From WJMT01 sp964624145 (GTDB lineage: Bacteria > Acidobacteriota > Aminicenantia > Aminicenantales > Aminicenantaceae): a stretch of DNA of 52,740 bases. The notes below the pieces were generated by a model. That model searched no databases, was not told the DNA's origin, and saw nothing but the letters and a program-made list of their open reading frames with translations. The translations under genes and the position numbers were made by a program. Shown one piece after another: positions 40,901 through 49,338 of the stretch (the first letter of the stretch is position 1; each line of letters begins with the position of its first letter). The DNA lies in contig CAZUXT010000022.1 of NCBI GenBank assembly GCA_964624145.1, positions 1 through 52,740 on the forward strand, in the 5' to 3' direction.

Positions 40901-41893
40901 ATGGAATATAGATTATTAGGAAAAACTGGAATCATGGTGTCCCAGTTATGTTTGGGGACCATGTCTTTTGGGGAAGAAGCGGATGCAGGTCTATCAGAGG
41001 AGATGTTTCGTTTCTGCCGGGACAAAGGGATTAATTTTTTTGACTGTGCTGATGTGTATAATGACGGCGAAGCGGAAAAGATACTTGGCAGGCTCATAAA
41101 AGACTGCAGGAATGAGGTGGTCATAGCAAGCAAGGTCTATTTTCCCACTGGAAAAGACGTGAATTCCAGGGGAGCTGCACGATACCATATAATGAATGCC
41201 GTCGATGCCAGTTTAAAACGCCTTCAAACAGATAGGATAGATATTTATTATATTCATCGATTCGATGATATAACTCCTGTGGAAGAAACTCTAAGGGTTC
41301 TTGATGATCTTGTGACTCAGGGAAAAATTTTATATCCGGGAGCGAGTAATTTTGCTGCCTGGCAGGTGGCAAAAGCCCTGGGAGTGGCAGAGAAAAAAGG
41401 ATGGGCTCCTTTTTACTGTATCCAACCAATGTACAATCTGGTTAAACGACAGGCGGAAGTGGAGATCTTCCCCCAGGCCCAGGCCGAGGGACTGGGAGTG
41501 GTCCCGTACAGTCCATTGGGAGGAGGGCTTTTAACGGGAAAATATGGAGCTGGTAAGAAGCCGGATTCAGGGAGACTGGTCACGAACAAGATGTATGCGA
41601 CCCGGTATGGTTTTGACTGGATGTACAAAGCAGCTGAAGATTTCACAAAATTTGCACAAAGCAGAGGTTTCTCTCCCGCAGCACTGGCTGTTGCTTGGGT
41701 AACAAGCCATCCTGCAGTGACATGCCCGATTATTGGAGCAAGGCACATCCATCAGCTTAGGGATTCTATTGATTCGATTCAGATTAAAATGACATCTGAG
41801 CTTAGAGAGCAGATATCTTCCCTGACTCCTGAACCTCCCCCTGCCACGGACCGAAATGAAGAAAAGACCAAATATAATTATGGAACACGCTGA
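40901..41893 (+). CDS. aldo/keto reductase
   Basis: NADPH-dependent oxidoreductase of 330 residues of the AKR fold (YajO/YghZ-like branch). FFDCADVYNDGEAEKILGRL includes the catalytic Asp and Tyr, a lysine follows in VVIASKVY, and YYIHRFD holds the histidine. Late motif TCPIIGARHIHQLRDS binds NADP. AGAGAGG lies before the ATG. It is the first gene of a five-gene same-strand group with spacers of 28-72 bases. Substrate unknown. Confidence 0.88.
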   Translation: MEYRLLGKTGIMVSQLCLGTMSFGEEADAGLSEEMFRFCRDKGINFFDCADVYNDGEAEKILGRLIKDCRNEVVIASKVYFPTGKDVNSRGAARYHIMNAVDASLKRLQTDRIDIYYIHRFDDITPVEETLRVLDDLVTQGKILYPGASNFAAWQVAKALGVAEKKGWAPFYCIQPMYNLVKRQAEVEIFPQAQAEGLGVVPYSPLGGGLLTGKYGAGKKPDSGRLVTNKMYATRYGFDWMYKAAEDFTKFAQSRGFSPAALAVAWVTSHPAVTCPIIGARHIHQLRDSIDSIQIKMTSELREQISSLTPEPPPATDRNEEKTKYNYGTR

Positions 41894-41956
41894 GTCTTTC
41901 GTCTTTTTTTGTTTCACTGTGTTTTGTGGTATAAGAAAGAGCAAGGGAATGAAGCA

Positions 41957-42862
41957 GTGAAAAAAAATCTTATTTTAATCTTAGTCCTGTCCGCATTTGT
42001 TCTGTCTTTTTTCCGCTGTGGGGAAAAACCAGAGTCTGGTTCTGTATTGTCAGGGACAAAAAAGGCTGCCTCCGAAGACGGCATTGATATTTATTATAAG
42101 ATAAGTGGAGTGGGCAATTACACTTTGGTTTTTGTGCATGAGTGGTGCAATGATATGACATACTGGGAGCATCAAATACCAGCTTTTTCTTCAGGATATA
42201 AGGTCCTTGTTTTAGATCTTGCCGGTCACGGGCTTTCTGGAGCGGAGAGGAAATCCTGGACCATGGAAGCATTCGGACGTGATGTCGCATCGGTTATTGA
42301 AAAAGAAGGATTGAAAAATGTCATTCTTATCGGTCATGGAATGGGAGGGGCTGTTATACTGGAGACAGCAGGGAATATCCCTGATAGGGTCATTGGTCTG
42401 GTTGGTGTTGACACATTTAAGGATTATTACATGAGAAGCTATAGTGAGGAACAGGTTGAGTTTTTCATCAAGCCATGGAGAGAGGATTTTAAGAAAAGAA
42501 TGAGAGAATACGCTGTGGAGACTTTTTTCCATAATGATATGGATCAGGAAGTCATGAAAAGGATTCTCCTGGATATGATAAATGCTCCGCCGGATAGCTC
42601 TTTGAATATGTTCGAACACCTTCTCAGATATGACGGTTCCCAGGCATTCAGGGATATTGAGGTTCCCATACACTGTATAAATTCAAAAATGCGTGACACC
42701 TCCTATGATATCGCAGATAAAAATGCCCTCTCTTTTGATTGGATATATCAGTCAGGGGCAGGCCATTTTCCGATGCTGGAGAACCCGGATTTTTTTAACC
42801 GCCTGCTCGCCGGTACACTGGAAGACATAATATTGGATCTCTACAAAAGGCAGAACAAATAG
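41957..42862 (+). CDS. alpha/beta hydrolase-fold lipoprotein without nucleophile serine
   Basis: Protein of 301 residues with an N-terminal hydrophobic signal ending at a cysteine (LSFFRCGEK), so probably a lipoprotein though the lipobox is atypical. VFVHEWCNDMTYWEHQ is the oxyanion region and AGHFPML near the end carries the catalytic His. The nucleophile elbow, normally GHSMGG, reads GHGMGG: Gly128 replaces Ser. Unless another residue serves, it should not be a serine hydrolase. The GTG at 41957 after AAGGGAA is preferred to an ATG 16 codons earlier. Confidence 0.75.
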   Translation: MKKNLILILVLSAFVLSFFRCGEKPESGSVLSGTKKAASEDGIDIYYKISGVGNYTLVFVHEWCNDMTYWEHQIPAFSSGYKVLVLDLAGHGLSGAERKSWTMEAFGRDVASVIEKEGLKNVILIGHGMGGAVILETAGNIPDRVIGLVGVDTFKDYYMRSYSEEQVEFFIKPWREDFKKRMREYAVETFFHNDMDQEVMKRILLDMINAPPDSSLNMFEHLLRYDGSQAFRDIEVPIHCINSKMRDTSYDIADKNALSFDWIYQSGAGHFPMLENPDFFNRLLAGTLEDIILDLYKRQNK

Positions 42863-42910
42863 CCCACGTTATATGTGAATGGTTTTTGTTCTTTTGATCG
42901 GGGTTTTGGG

Positions 42911-43948
42911 ATGATGAGAATACAGTCGAGGCGTGATTTTTTTCTCAACTTTCTTGGGAAGACAGGAATTGTTCTTGCTTTTCCCTATCTTTTTTTATCT
43001 ATAAAGGAAAGAAAAATGACCGGTAAAGAAACAAGAGACAAGGCCTATCCTTCTTACATAGATCTCTATAAAACCGGAGAGCTGGATGAGCGGATCACAA
43101 AGCTCAATTCTTATTATGAAAGCTGCACTCTTTGCCCCAGAGACTGCAGAGTCAACCGTATCAAAGGTGAGACAGGGAAGTGCCAGGCTACGGCCTCTCT
43201 TAAGATCTCAAGTGCGTTTCCTCATTTTGGTGAGGAAAGGCCTTTAGTGGGGACAAAAGGTTCGGGGACCATATTTTTTTCGCACTGCGGTCTGCGCTGT
43301 ATTTACTGCCAGAACTATTCCATAAGCATAAAAGGCGAAGGAGTCACAGTGGATGAGCAAAGAGTGGCGGATTCTATGATTAAGCTTCAGGCGCTCGGCT
43401 GTCACAATATCAATCTGGTTACTCCCACTCATTATGTTCCCGGCATCATGAGCGCGCTCAAAAAAGCCATATCCAAGGGGCTTGAGATCCCGATTGTCTA
43501 TAACACAGGAGGATATGAGAGGTTAGAGATTTTAAAGCTTCTTGACGGGATCGTCGATATTTATCTTCCTGATTTTAAATACACCTCTCCTGAAAAGGCG
43601 GCAAAATATTCAAGTGAGGCCTACAATTATCCCTATTATGCAAAAATCGCTTTTAAAGAAATGTACAGGCAGGTGGGGAATCTGGTCACTGACAGAAGGG
43701 GCATTGCACGGAGAGGGTTGATGATAAGGCACCTTATCCTTCCAAACAGGGCTGCTGGAAGCAGAGAATTTTTGGAGTTTGTAGCCAAAGAGCTGTCTGA
43801 GGACTGTTATCTGAATCTTATGAGGCAGTACAGGCCTGAATACAGGGCAAGGGAGTTTCCCGAGATCAACAGGAGGATTTCCAGCAGGGAGTACTCCGAG
43901 GTACTGAGCTGGGCCAAAGAGCTGGGATTAAGGAATCTGGACAGATAA
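42911..43948 (+). CDS. radical SAM protein (PflA-like) with possible Tat leader
   Basis: Protein of 345 residues. The radical SAM cluster motif CGLRCIYC supplies C126, C130 and C133. An N-terminal cysteine group (C72, C75, C79, C91 in CTLCPRDCR and GKC) may bind a further metal centre. It resembles the pyruvate-formate-lyase-activating-enzyme-like group. With the ATG at 42911 the N-terminus reads QSRRDFFLNFLGKTGIVLAF, a twin-arginine-like signal. An internal ATG at 43016 has a better ribosome binding site (AAAGGAAAG) and would give a 310-residue cytoplasmic protein. Both starts are kept open. Substrate unknown. Confidence 0.8.
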   Translation: MMRIQSRRDFFLNFLGKTGIVLAFPYLFLSIKERKMTGKETRDKAYPSYIDLYKTGELDERITKLNSYYESCTLCPRDCRVNRIKGETGKCQATASLKISSAFPHFGEERPLVGTKGSGTIFFSHCGLRCIYCQNYSISIKGEGVTVDEQRVADSMIKLQALGCHNINLVTPTHYVPGIMSALKKAISKGLEIPIVYNTGGYERLEILKLLDGIVDIYLPDFKYTSPEKAAKYSSEAYNYPYYAKIAFKEMYRQVGNLVTDRRGIARRGLMIRHLILPNRAAGSREFLEFVAKELSEDCYLNLMRQYRPEYRAREFPEINRRISSREYSEVLSWAKELGLRNLDR

Positions 43949-44020
43949 ACAGACTGTGTTTTTGTTTACGGCTTGACCTTAAGAAGGCAATACTTTATAA
44001 AAGTACGAGCAGGAAAAGAT

Positions 44021-45301
44021 ATGGCACTGGATAAAAAGGATTTAAGAGGGAAGAAAATAGACTGTAATGATTATTCCATGTCTGACTTTGCAGATTTTAA
44101 GAGTGATGAACTGTTTGAAGCGGCTGAGTATTTCTGGGAATACGTGGATGATGCGGTAAAGAAAAAGTACATGGTCTATGTTCAGCCTATGATGTCCGGG
44201 CCGCGCACCGAGCTGGAGGTTTATGACCGGAACACGCAGTCTGTGAGGAAATTCCTCAATTTTTGTTCCTACAATTATCTCGGATATTCCTTTCACCCGG
44301 ATGTCATAAAAGCGGTTAAAGAAGCTCTGGATGAGTTCGGGACCGGTGCTGTCTCAGCCCCTCTTTTGAGCGGATATTCTGAACCCATAAGCCGGCTGGA
44401 AGAAGAGATCAGCCGTCTTAAATCAAAAGAACTATCAGTGGTGTTCCCCACAGGTTACAGCACAAATGTGGGGATACTATCAGGCATTCTGAAACCCGGT
44501 GATGTGGCTGTTCTGGATATTTTGTCTCATGCTTCCATTTATGATGGCGTCAGAATGGCTGGAGCGGACATAAAAGTCTTTGCTCATAACAATCCCTCGC
44601 ACCTGGAAAGGGTCCTGAGAAAAACGAATAAAAAACGTGTGCTGGTCTGTGTAGAGGGTGTTTACAGCATGGATGGAGACCTGGCGAATTTGCAGGAAAT
44701 AGTCCCCATATGTAAGAAGTACGGAGCCAAATTACTGGTGGATGAAGCTCACGCTACCTTGGCTTTTGGAGAAAAGGGAGGTGGTGTGGCTGAACATTTT
44801 GGAGTCGAGGATGAAGTCGATATTTCTATAGGGACGTTCAGTAAAGCTTTCGGTGCCATTGGAGGATTTGCCTCCGGAAACAAAAAGATTATGACCTATC
44901 TGAGAATGTATTCGAGGTCTTATGTTTTCTCCTGCGCTATGGCCCCGCATACAGCCGTAGGGATATTAAAGGTGCTTGAGGTATTCAAAAAGGATCCGTC
45001 AGAGAGGCAAAAGCTGTGGAGGAATACCCGCTATATACACAAAAAGCTTAAGGAAGCAGGACTTGATATAGGGAACACAAAATCCCAGGTGATTCCTGTT
45101 ATGGCCGGAAGCGACCTGAGGTTGAGAGAGATTAGCAAGAGGATCCAGCAGAGAGGTTTGTATACAGGGGTTGTGACGTATCCTGCTGTATCCAAAAATA
45201 AGACCCGCTTGAGATTATCTGTTTCCTCCAAACACACAAAAAAACAAATGGATCAGTGTGTTGATACTCTGAAGCAGGTCTTCAGTGAGCTGAAGGATTG
45301 A
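44021..45301 (+). CDS. alpha-oxoamine synthase, second copy
   Basis: PLP enzyme of 426 residues of the serine palmitoyltransferase/AONS family. H170 (LSHAS), D241 and H244 (VDEAHAT) and the Schiff-base K275 (GTFSKAFGAIGG) are intact. It has an N-terminal extension of about 75 residues (FADFKSDELFEAAEYFWEYV) compared with the biosynthetic AONS, and SAPLLSGYSE in the substrate segment. It differs clearly from the copy at 30413. The ATG at 44021 follows AGGAAAAG; an ATG at 43973 is less likely. It lies between the radical SAM and M28 genes. Confidence 0.85.
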   Translation: MALDKKDLRGKKIDCNDYSMSDFADFKSDELFEAAEYFWEYVDDAVKKKYMVYVQPMMSGPRTELEVYDRNTQSVRKFLNFCSYNYLGYSFHPDVIKAVKEALDEFGTGAVSAPLLSGYSEPISRLEEEISRLKSKELSVVFPTGYSTNVGILSGILKPGDVAVLDILSHASIYDGVRMAGADIKVFAHNNPSHLERVLRKTNKKRVLVCVEGVYSMDGDLANLQEIVPICKKYGAKLLVDEAHATLAFGEKGGGVAEHFGVEDEVDISIGTFSKAFGAIGGFASGNKKIMTYLRMYSRSYVFSCAMAPHTAVGILKVLEVFKKDPSERQKLWRNTRYIHKKLKEAGLDIGNTKSQVIPVMAGSDLRLREISKRIQQRGLYTGVVTYPAVSKNKTRLRLSVSSKHTKKQMDQCVDTLKQVFSELKD

Positions 45302-45329
45302 ATGTTCGACTGAAGCTGCCTGTAAGATC

Positions 45330-46829
45330 ATGAAAAATATTCCTTTGAAACACATATGTTCGAGTGTATTGGTTTTCCTTATGGTTTCCTGTGCTTCTGT
45401 AACGTTCGAGAACAAAGGAAAACCGGGGGGACCGGATTTTGATGACGTAATGGATTCCATCTCAAGCCAGAAATTATTGGATTATGCGGAAGAACTTTCT
45501 TCAGAGAAATACGCCGGAAGACTTTCGGGGACTCAGGGATACAGAAAAGCTGCTGAATGGGTCGCTTCTCTTTTCAGGAAATGGAATATCTCTCCGGCGG
45601 GCGAAAAAGGCACTTACCTTCATTCCTTCCCCAATTCTTACACAACGATCTTTGAGGGAGGCGAGCTGGCTTATCATTACGACAGAAGAGATTTGAATAA
45701 GAAAAAGTATTATGAATATGAGACAGATTACTATCCGGGTTCTGATTCAGGGTCAGGGGCTGTAACCGCAGAGGTCGTGTATGTGGGTTACGGCATTTAT
45801 GCGCCGGAGCTGGATTATAATGACTATGAAGACGTGGATGTCAAAGGGAAAATAGTGTTCATGGAGCCCGGAATACCCATATCACCAAATGAAGATCCGG
45901 AATTGTTTGAAAAATGGCGTCATTATTCTCTCAATCCCTATAAAGCAAAAATAGCCGTGGCCCAGGGAGCCAAGGCCATGCTCTATAATGACCTGAAAAT
46001 CGATCCTCATATGGATCATATAGAGGGATTTCTTGTCTCCCATGTCGGGGATTCCGTAGCAAAAGATATTTTTTCCGGGGCAGCGTTCTCGCCGCTGGAG
46101 GCCAGGGAAGAGATCCGAAAAAAATTAATTCCCTGTTCTTTTGAGACAGGAAAGATCTTTACAATGGAGAATCTGACCGAACACCATTCTAAGGGGACCG
46201 GATATAATGTCATGGGTTTTCTCCGGGGAAGAGATCCCGATTATAAAGACGAAGTCATTATCATAGGCGCCCACCTGGATCATACGGGCTTCTGCTATGA
46301 AATAATGCCCGGGGCCGATGATAACGCTTCGGGGGTGGCTGTGCTGCTCGGAGCGGCAGAGGCCCTGTCAAAAAATCCTGCCGGAGTGGGACGCTCTGTG
46401 CTTTTTATCGGGTTTGGTGCTAAAGAACAGAGCCTTACGGGATCAAAGGAGTATTTGAAGGATCCCCTGTTTCCTGCAGAGAAAACAGTCTCATTTATAA
46501 ACATTGATAGGGTCGGGAGCGGAAGCGGGTTAAAGGTTTTTGGCGCGGAGGATTTTCCTGATTTATGGAAAGTTGTAAGGAAATTAAACAAAAAAAATGT
46601 GGGAATGAACTTGATTCCGGAACCATTCGACTCTCCGGACCGAGAGTCTTCGGATGCGGACTCCTTTCTTAAAAAAAAGATTCCTTCACTCTCATTTAGG
46701 TCGGATAAAGTTCCTGACACCATTCACACGACCAGAGATACTCCAGATAAATTGAACCCCGACCTCATGAGGGATCTTTCCCATCTCCTTACCTATTTCA
46801 TCATTGAGCTGGCCAACTCGAAGAGATGA
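45330..46829 (+). CDS. M28 peptidase lipoprotein with altered catalytic base
   Basis: Protein of 499 residues. A type II signal ends at C21 (LMVSC). It has a protease-associated insert and an M28 core. Metal ligands are kept: H315 (GAHLDH), D330 (GADDNAS), E366, an Asp in NIDRVG and a late His (TIHTTRDTPDKL). The usual general base, the first Glu of the GEExGLxGS motif, is lysine: AKEQSLTGS with K365. It may therefore be inactive or have changed chemistry. Its stop codon TGA (46827-46829) lies in the end of a family B repeat. Confidence 0.82.
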   Translation: MKNIPLKHICSSVLVFLMVSCASVTFENKGKPGGPDFDDVMDSISSQKLLDYAEELSSEKYAGRLSGTQGYRKAAEWVASLFRKWNISPAGEKGTYLHSFPNSYTTIFEGGELAYHYDRRDLNKKKYYEYETDYYPGSDSGSGAVTAEVVYVGYGIYAPELDYNDYEDVDVKGKIVFMEPGIPISPNEDPELFEKWRHYSLNPYKAKIAVAQGAKAMLYNDLKIDPHMDHIEGFLVSHVGDSVAKDIFSGAAFSPLEAREEIRKKLIPCSFETGKIFTMENLTEHHSKGTGYNVMGFLRGRDPDYKDEVIIIGAHLDHTGFCYEIMPGADDNASGVAVLLGAAEALSKNPAGVGRSVLFIGFGAKEQSLTGSKEYLKDPLFPAEKTVSFINIDRVGSGSGLKVFGAEDFPDLWKVVRKLNKKNVGMNLIPEPFDSPDRESSDADSFLKKKIPSLSFRSDKVPDTIHTTRDTPDKLNPDLMRDLSHLLTYFIIELANSKR

Positions 46830-47015
46830 AAATCAGGTATAGCTGGTCGCTCCCTTCAGATTTTTAACGCCATTCTCCTTCGATTTTCTCGGCTCCTGCG
46901 TAACTCCCCCCGTCCGTGGGTCAGACATACTCGGAGCCCGGCTTTGCCGGGTACCCTCGAAAAGCCTCATCCGAAGGCTAAATCTTCAATGTCGCTTCAG
47001 CCACACCTGATTTTC
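46826..47015. repeat. family B palindromic repeat, copy 3
   Basis: Left end ATGAAAATCAGG (46826-46837) and right end CAGCCACACCTGATTTTC. The interior is nearly identical, in inverse orientation, to the copy at 52087, including CCCGGCTTTGCCGGG. It fills the convergent gap between the M28 gene and the sulfatase-fold gene and supplies the M28 stop codon. Confidence 0.85.
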
Positions 47016-47052
47016 TTAAGGTCAAAACCGGATAAGGTTTGGGCTCCCTTAT

Positions 47053-49266
47053 CTACTTAATATAGCCGAGGCTTTTGAGCCTTTCCCTGGTCTCTTTGTC
47101 GATTTTTTCAAGGTCGATTTTTTCGCTCTCAAACACCTGACCGCTTGAGTGTGACCTTATGAGCGCGCGAAAGTAACCGGCCGTTGAGGGCATTTCAAAG
47201 ACAAGGTTCTTTTTTTCCGGATAATCATTCCATAGGTCAAACAGCATGTCCTCGTTTTTTGACGAGATGAATTTGTAGCGGTGTTCCACAATGCTTTTCT
47301 GCTGCCTGTCTCCGGATAGATTTTCCAAAAAAACATGGGACGATGTTTGTTCCGGACTCAGGATGAACGGCAAAAGGGTTTTCCCCTTCAATCCAAAGTC
47401 ATCCGTAATGCCGGAGAGTTCCAGAAGAGTCACCGGAACATCCATGACACTGGCAGGGATTTGGGGACCGGAAGGAGGCACACCAAACTTTTTTGGAAAG
47501 ATCATGATAAAGGGGATATGCACCATCTCCTGGAAGAGAGTGGTGTTATGCCCGAATTTTCCGTGCTGCATTTTACAGGCATCCCCATGGTCTGAAGTAA
47601 AGATGAAGATCGTATTGTCGAGGAGCTTGTTTTCCTTGAAAAAGTCATAGATCTTTTCAGCCAGGCTGTCCGCATAGAGCACATTGGCATCATACATGGA
47701 TTCTATATAATCCAGTAGGTCATCAGTGGCTTTGATTTCTCCGGTTTCGATTTTTCTGAAATTTTGTGAAATCGGACTGAATGATATGTTGTCCGGTACC
47801 GGAAAAATCCTGAATTTTTTGGGAGGAAGATAGGGGGCATGGGGAGGATGAAGATGAATATAGATGAATTTTTGGTCATCCTTATGGTCATGAGCATAGA
47901 TATCTGTGAGTGCCTCAGTAAATATGATTTTGTATCTATTGTAGTACAGCCGGGTAAATCCTTCCGACAAACCCCAGCCTTTGGAAAACCACGGCTGACC
48001 GGTTATGAGAAAGGATGATACGGAATGGCTGCATAAGATATCGGTCAGCTTCGGGAGCCCGGTATTGATTTTTGTGTCTTTCTCGATAAGCCCGTGTTCG
48101 TGGGAATATCTGGATGTTAAAAGTGTTCCTGTTGAAGCAAGAGTATAAGGGCTGTTTGCATAAAAGTTCTGGAACACGATTCCCTGTTCTCCGGCTTTTT
48201 TTAAAAAAGGAGTGGTGTTCCTGTGGTATCCGTAAAGGCTCGAATGTTTGGCGTGAAAGGCATCCAGAACCACATAGACAATATCGAATTTTCCTTTATA
48301 CAGTTCTTCATATAATGCAACAAGTTCTGGTGAAGCCTCGGACTTTTTTACAGGTTCGAGAATTTTTATTCCTGACCAGACCACAAAGTCCTGGGAAGAA
48401 TATGCAGAGTTCCTTTTGGTTTCCAAATAAAAAGCTATCTTGACATACTGGCCAGAGAAGCCTCCCAGGTCGATTTTATTTAGACCCGGTTTTTTGAAAT
48501 GGATGTGCTTGATAATACCTTGATCTGAGGATATTTTTATATGAGCTTTTATGTTTCCGGATAACCTTGAAATTTCTGTTTCCAGCTCTTCCGGGCCTGA
48601 TGGCTTTAGATAGAAGACAAAAGCACTCTCCGGGAAATGAATGATTTCCCCGCTTTTTTTTTGAATAAGAGGTTCAGGCGTCTCTGCTGCTTCTTTCCCT
48701 GGCCGGGAAAATTTAAAGTATTTGAATGCGGCTGAGAGCAAACGCCGGTCTTCGGTATCCAATGAACTCGACGGCCTTTCCGCCAGTTGAAATGTAAAGG
48801 TGAGTGTGTTCTTCCCGATTTTTATTAAGTCATCAGGAAGAAGGATATTGTAGATATCATATGAGGATCCAAGCTCTATGGTCTTGATTTTCTTTGTGTT
48901 GAGAAAAATTGTCATTGTTTGATTGGCTTCAGATTTGACGGACCGGCATTCCATTTCCAGATTTAAACTGCGGGTTTGTACTGCATCGAAGAGGATGATA
49001 CTTTGCTTCCCATGAGCCCACCGGAAATTTTTTTCCGGTGTATGCCATCCGGAAATAAAGAAAGGCTCGTTCTCCGGATCTGCCGCATCAATATACCGGG
49101 TTCCATAGACTTGTTCTGAGATGTTAAAATCTTCCAATAAATTTTTTGAAACTCTGGTCTTAGAGGCTGTTTTTTCCGGACCAGGCTTACCGCAGCAGGA
49201 GAAAATAAAAACAAGTGCCGGAATCATAACCATGCAGATCAGAAGGGAAGTTTTTTTTATTTTCAT
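47053..49266 (-). CDS. sulfatase-fold lipoprotein, Thr-type (phosphotransferase/hydrolase)
   Basis: Protein of 737 residues. A lipoprotein signal ends in FSCCG (about residue 24). Residues 40-310 are a beta-rich region with two modules. From about 325 the alkaline-phosphatase/sulfatase superfamily domain begins: metal Asp335 in VVLDAFHAKHSS, the nucleophile position in SPYTLASTGTLLT, TSDHGD with late metal residues, and GKFGH. The nucleophile position is Thr375 and the sulfatase arginine is also missing, so formylglycine sulfatase activity is not expected; a phosphodiesterase or phosphotransferase is likelier. AGGAG precedes the ATG; a start 24 codons earlier is within a repeat end and unlikely. 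Confidence 0.8.
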   Translation of the reverse strand: MKIKKTSLLICMVMIPALVFIFSCCGKPGPEKTASKTRVSKNLLEDFNISEQVYGTRYIDAADPENEPFFISGWHTPEKNFRWAHGKQSIILFDAVQTRSLNLEMECRSVKSEANQTMTIFLNTKKIKTIELGSSYDIYNILLPDDLIKIGKNTLTFTFQLAERPSSSLDTEDRRLLSAAFKYFKFSRPGKEAAETPEPLIQKKSGEIIHFPESAFVFYLKPSGPEELETEISRLSGNIKAHIKISSDQGIIKHIHFKKPGLNKIDLGGFSGQYVKIAFYLETKRNSAYSSQDFVVWSGIKILEPVKKSEASPELVALYEELYKGKFDIVYVVLDAFHAKHSSLYGYHRNTTPFLKKAGEQGIVFQNFYANSPYTLASTGTLLTSRYSHEHGLIEKDTKINTGLPKLTDILCSHSVSSFLITGQPWFSKGWGLSEGFTRLYYNRYKIIFTEALTDIYAHDHKDDQKFIYIHLHPPHAPYLPPKKFRIFPVPDNISFSPISQNFRKIETGEIKATDDLLDYIESMYDANVLYADSLAEKIYDFFKENKLLDNTIFIFTSDHGDACKMQHGKFGHNTTLFQEMVHIPFIMIFPKKFGVPPSGPQIPASVMDVPVTLLELSGITDDFGLKGKTLLPFILSPEQTSSHVFLENLSGDRQQKSIVEHRYKFISSKNEDMLFDLWNDYPEKKNLVFEMPSTAGYFRALIRSHSSGQVFESEKIDLEKIDKETRERLKSLGYIK

Positions 49267-49318
49267 TTCTCCTATTTTAACTTCAAGAAGTTTTAAATTG
49301 CAAATGTCACGTCTGTAG

Positions 49319-49338
49319 CAGCCACACCTGAATTTCAC
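49319..49338. repeat. isolated family B end
   Basis: CAGCCACACCTGAATTTCAC is a single terminal repeat with no partner nearby. On the minus strand it gives GTGAAATTCAGG, whose TGA is the stop codon of the GT39 gene. It is either a remnant of a deleted copy or a target-like site. Confidence 0.7.
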
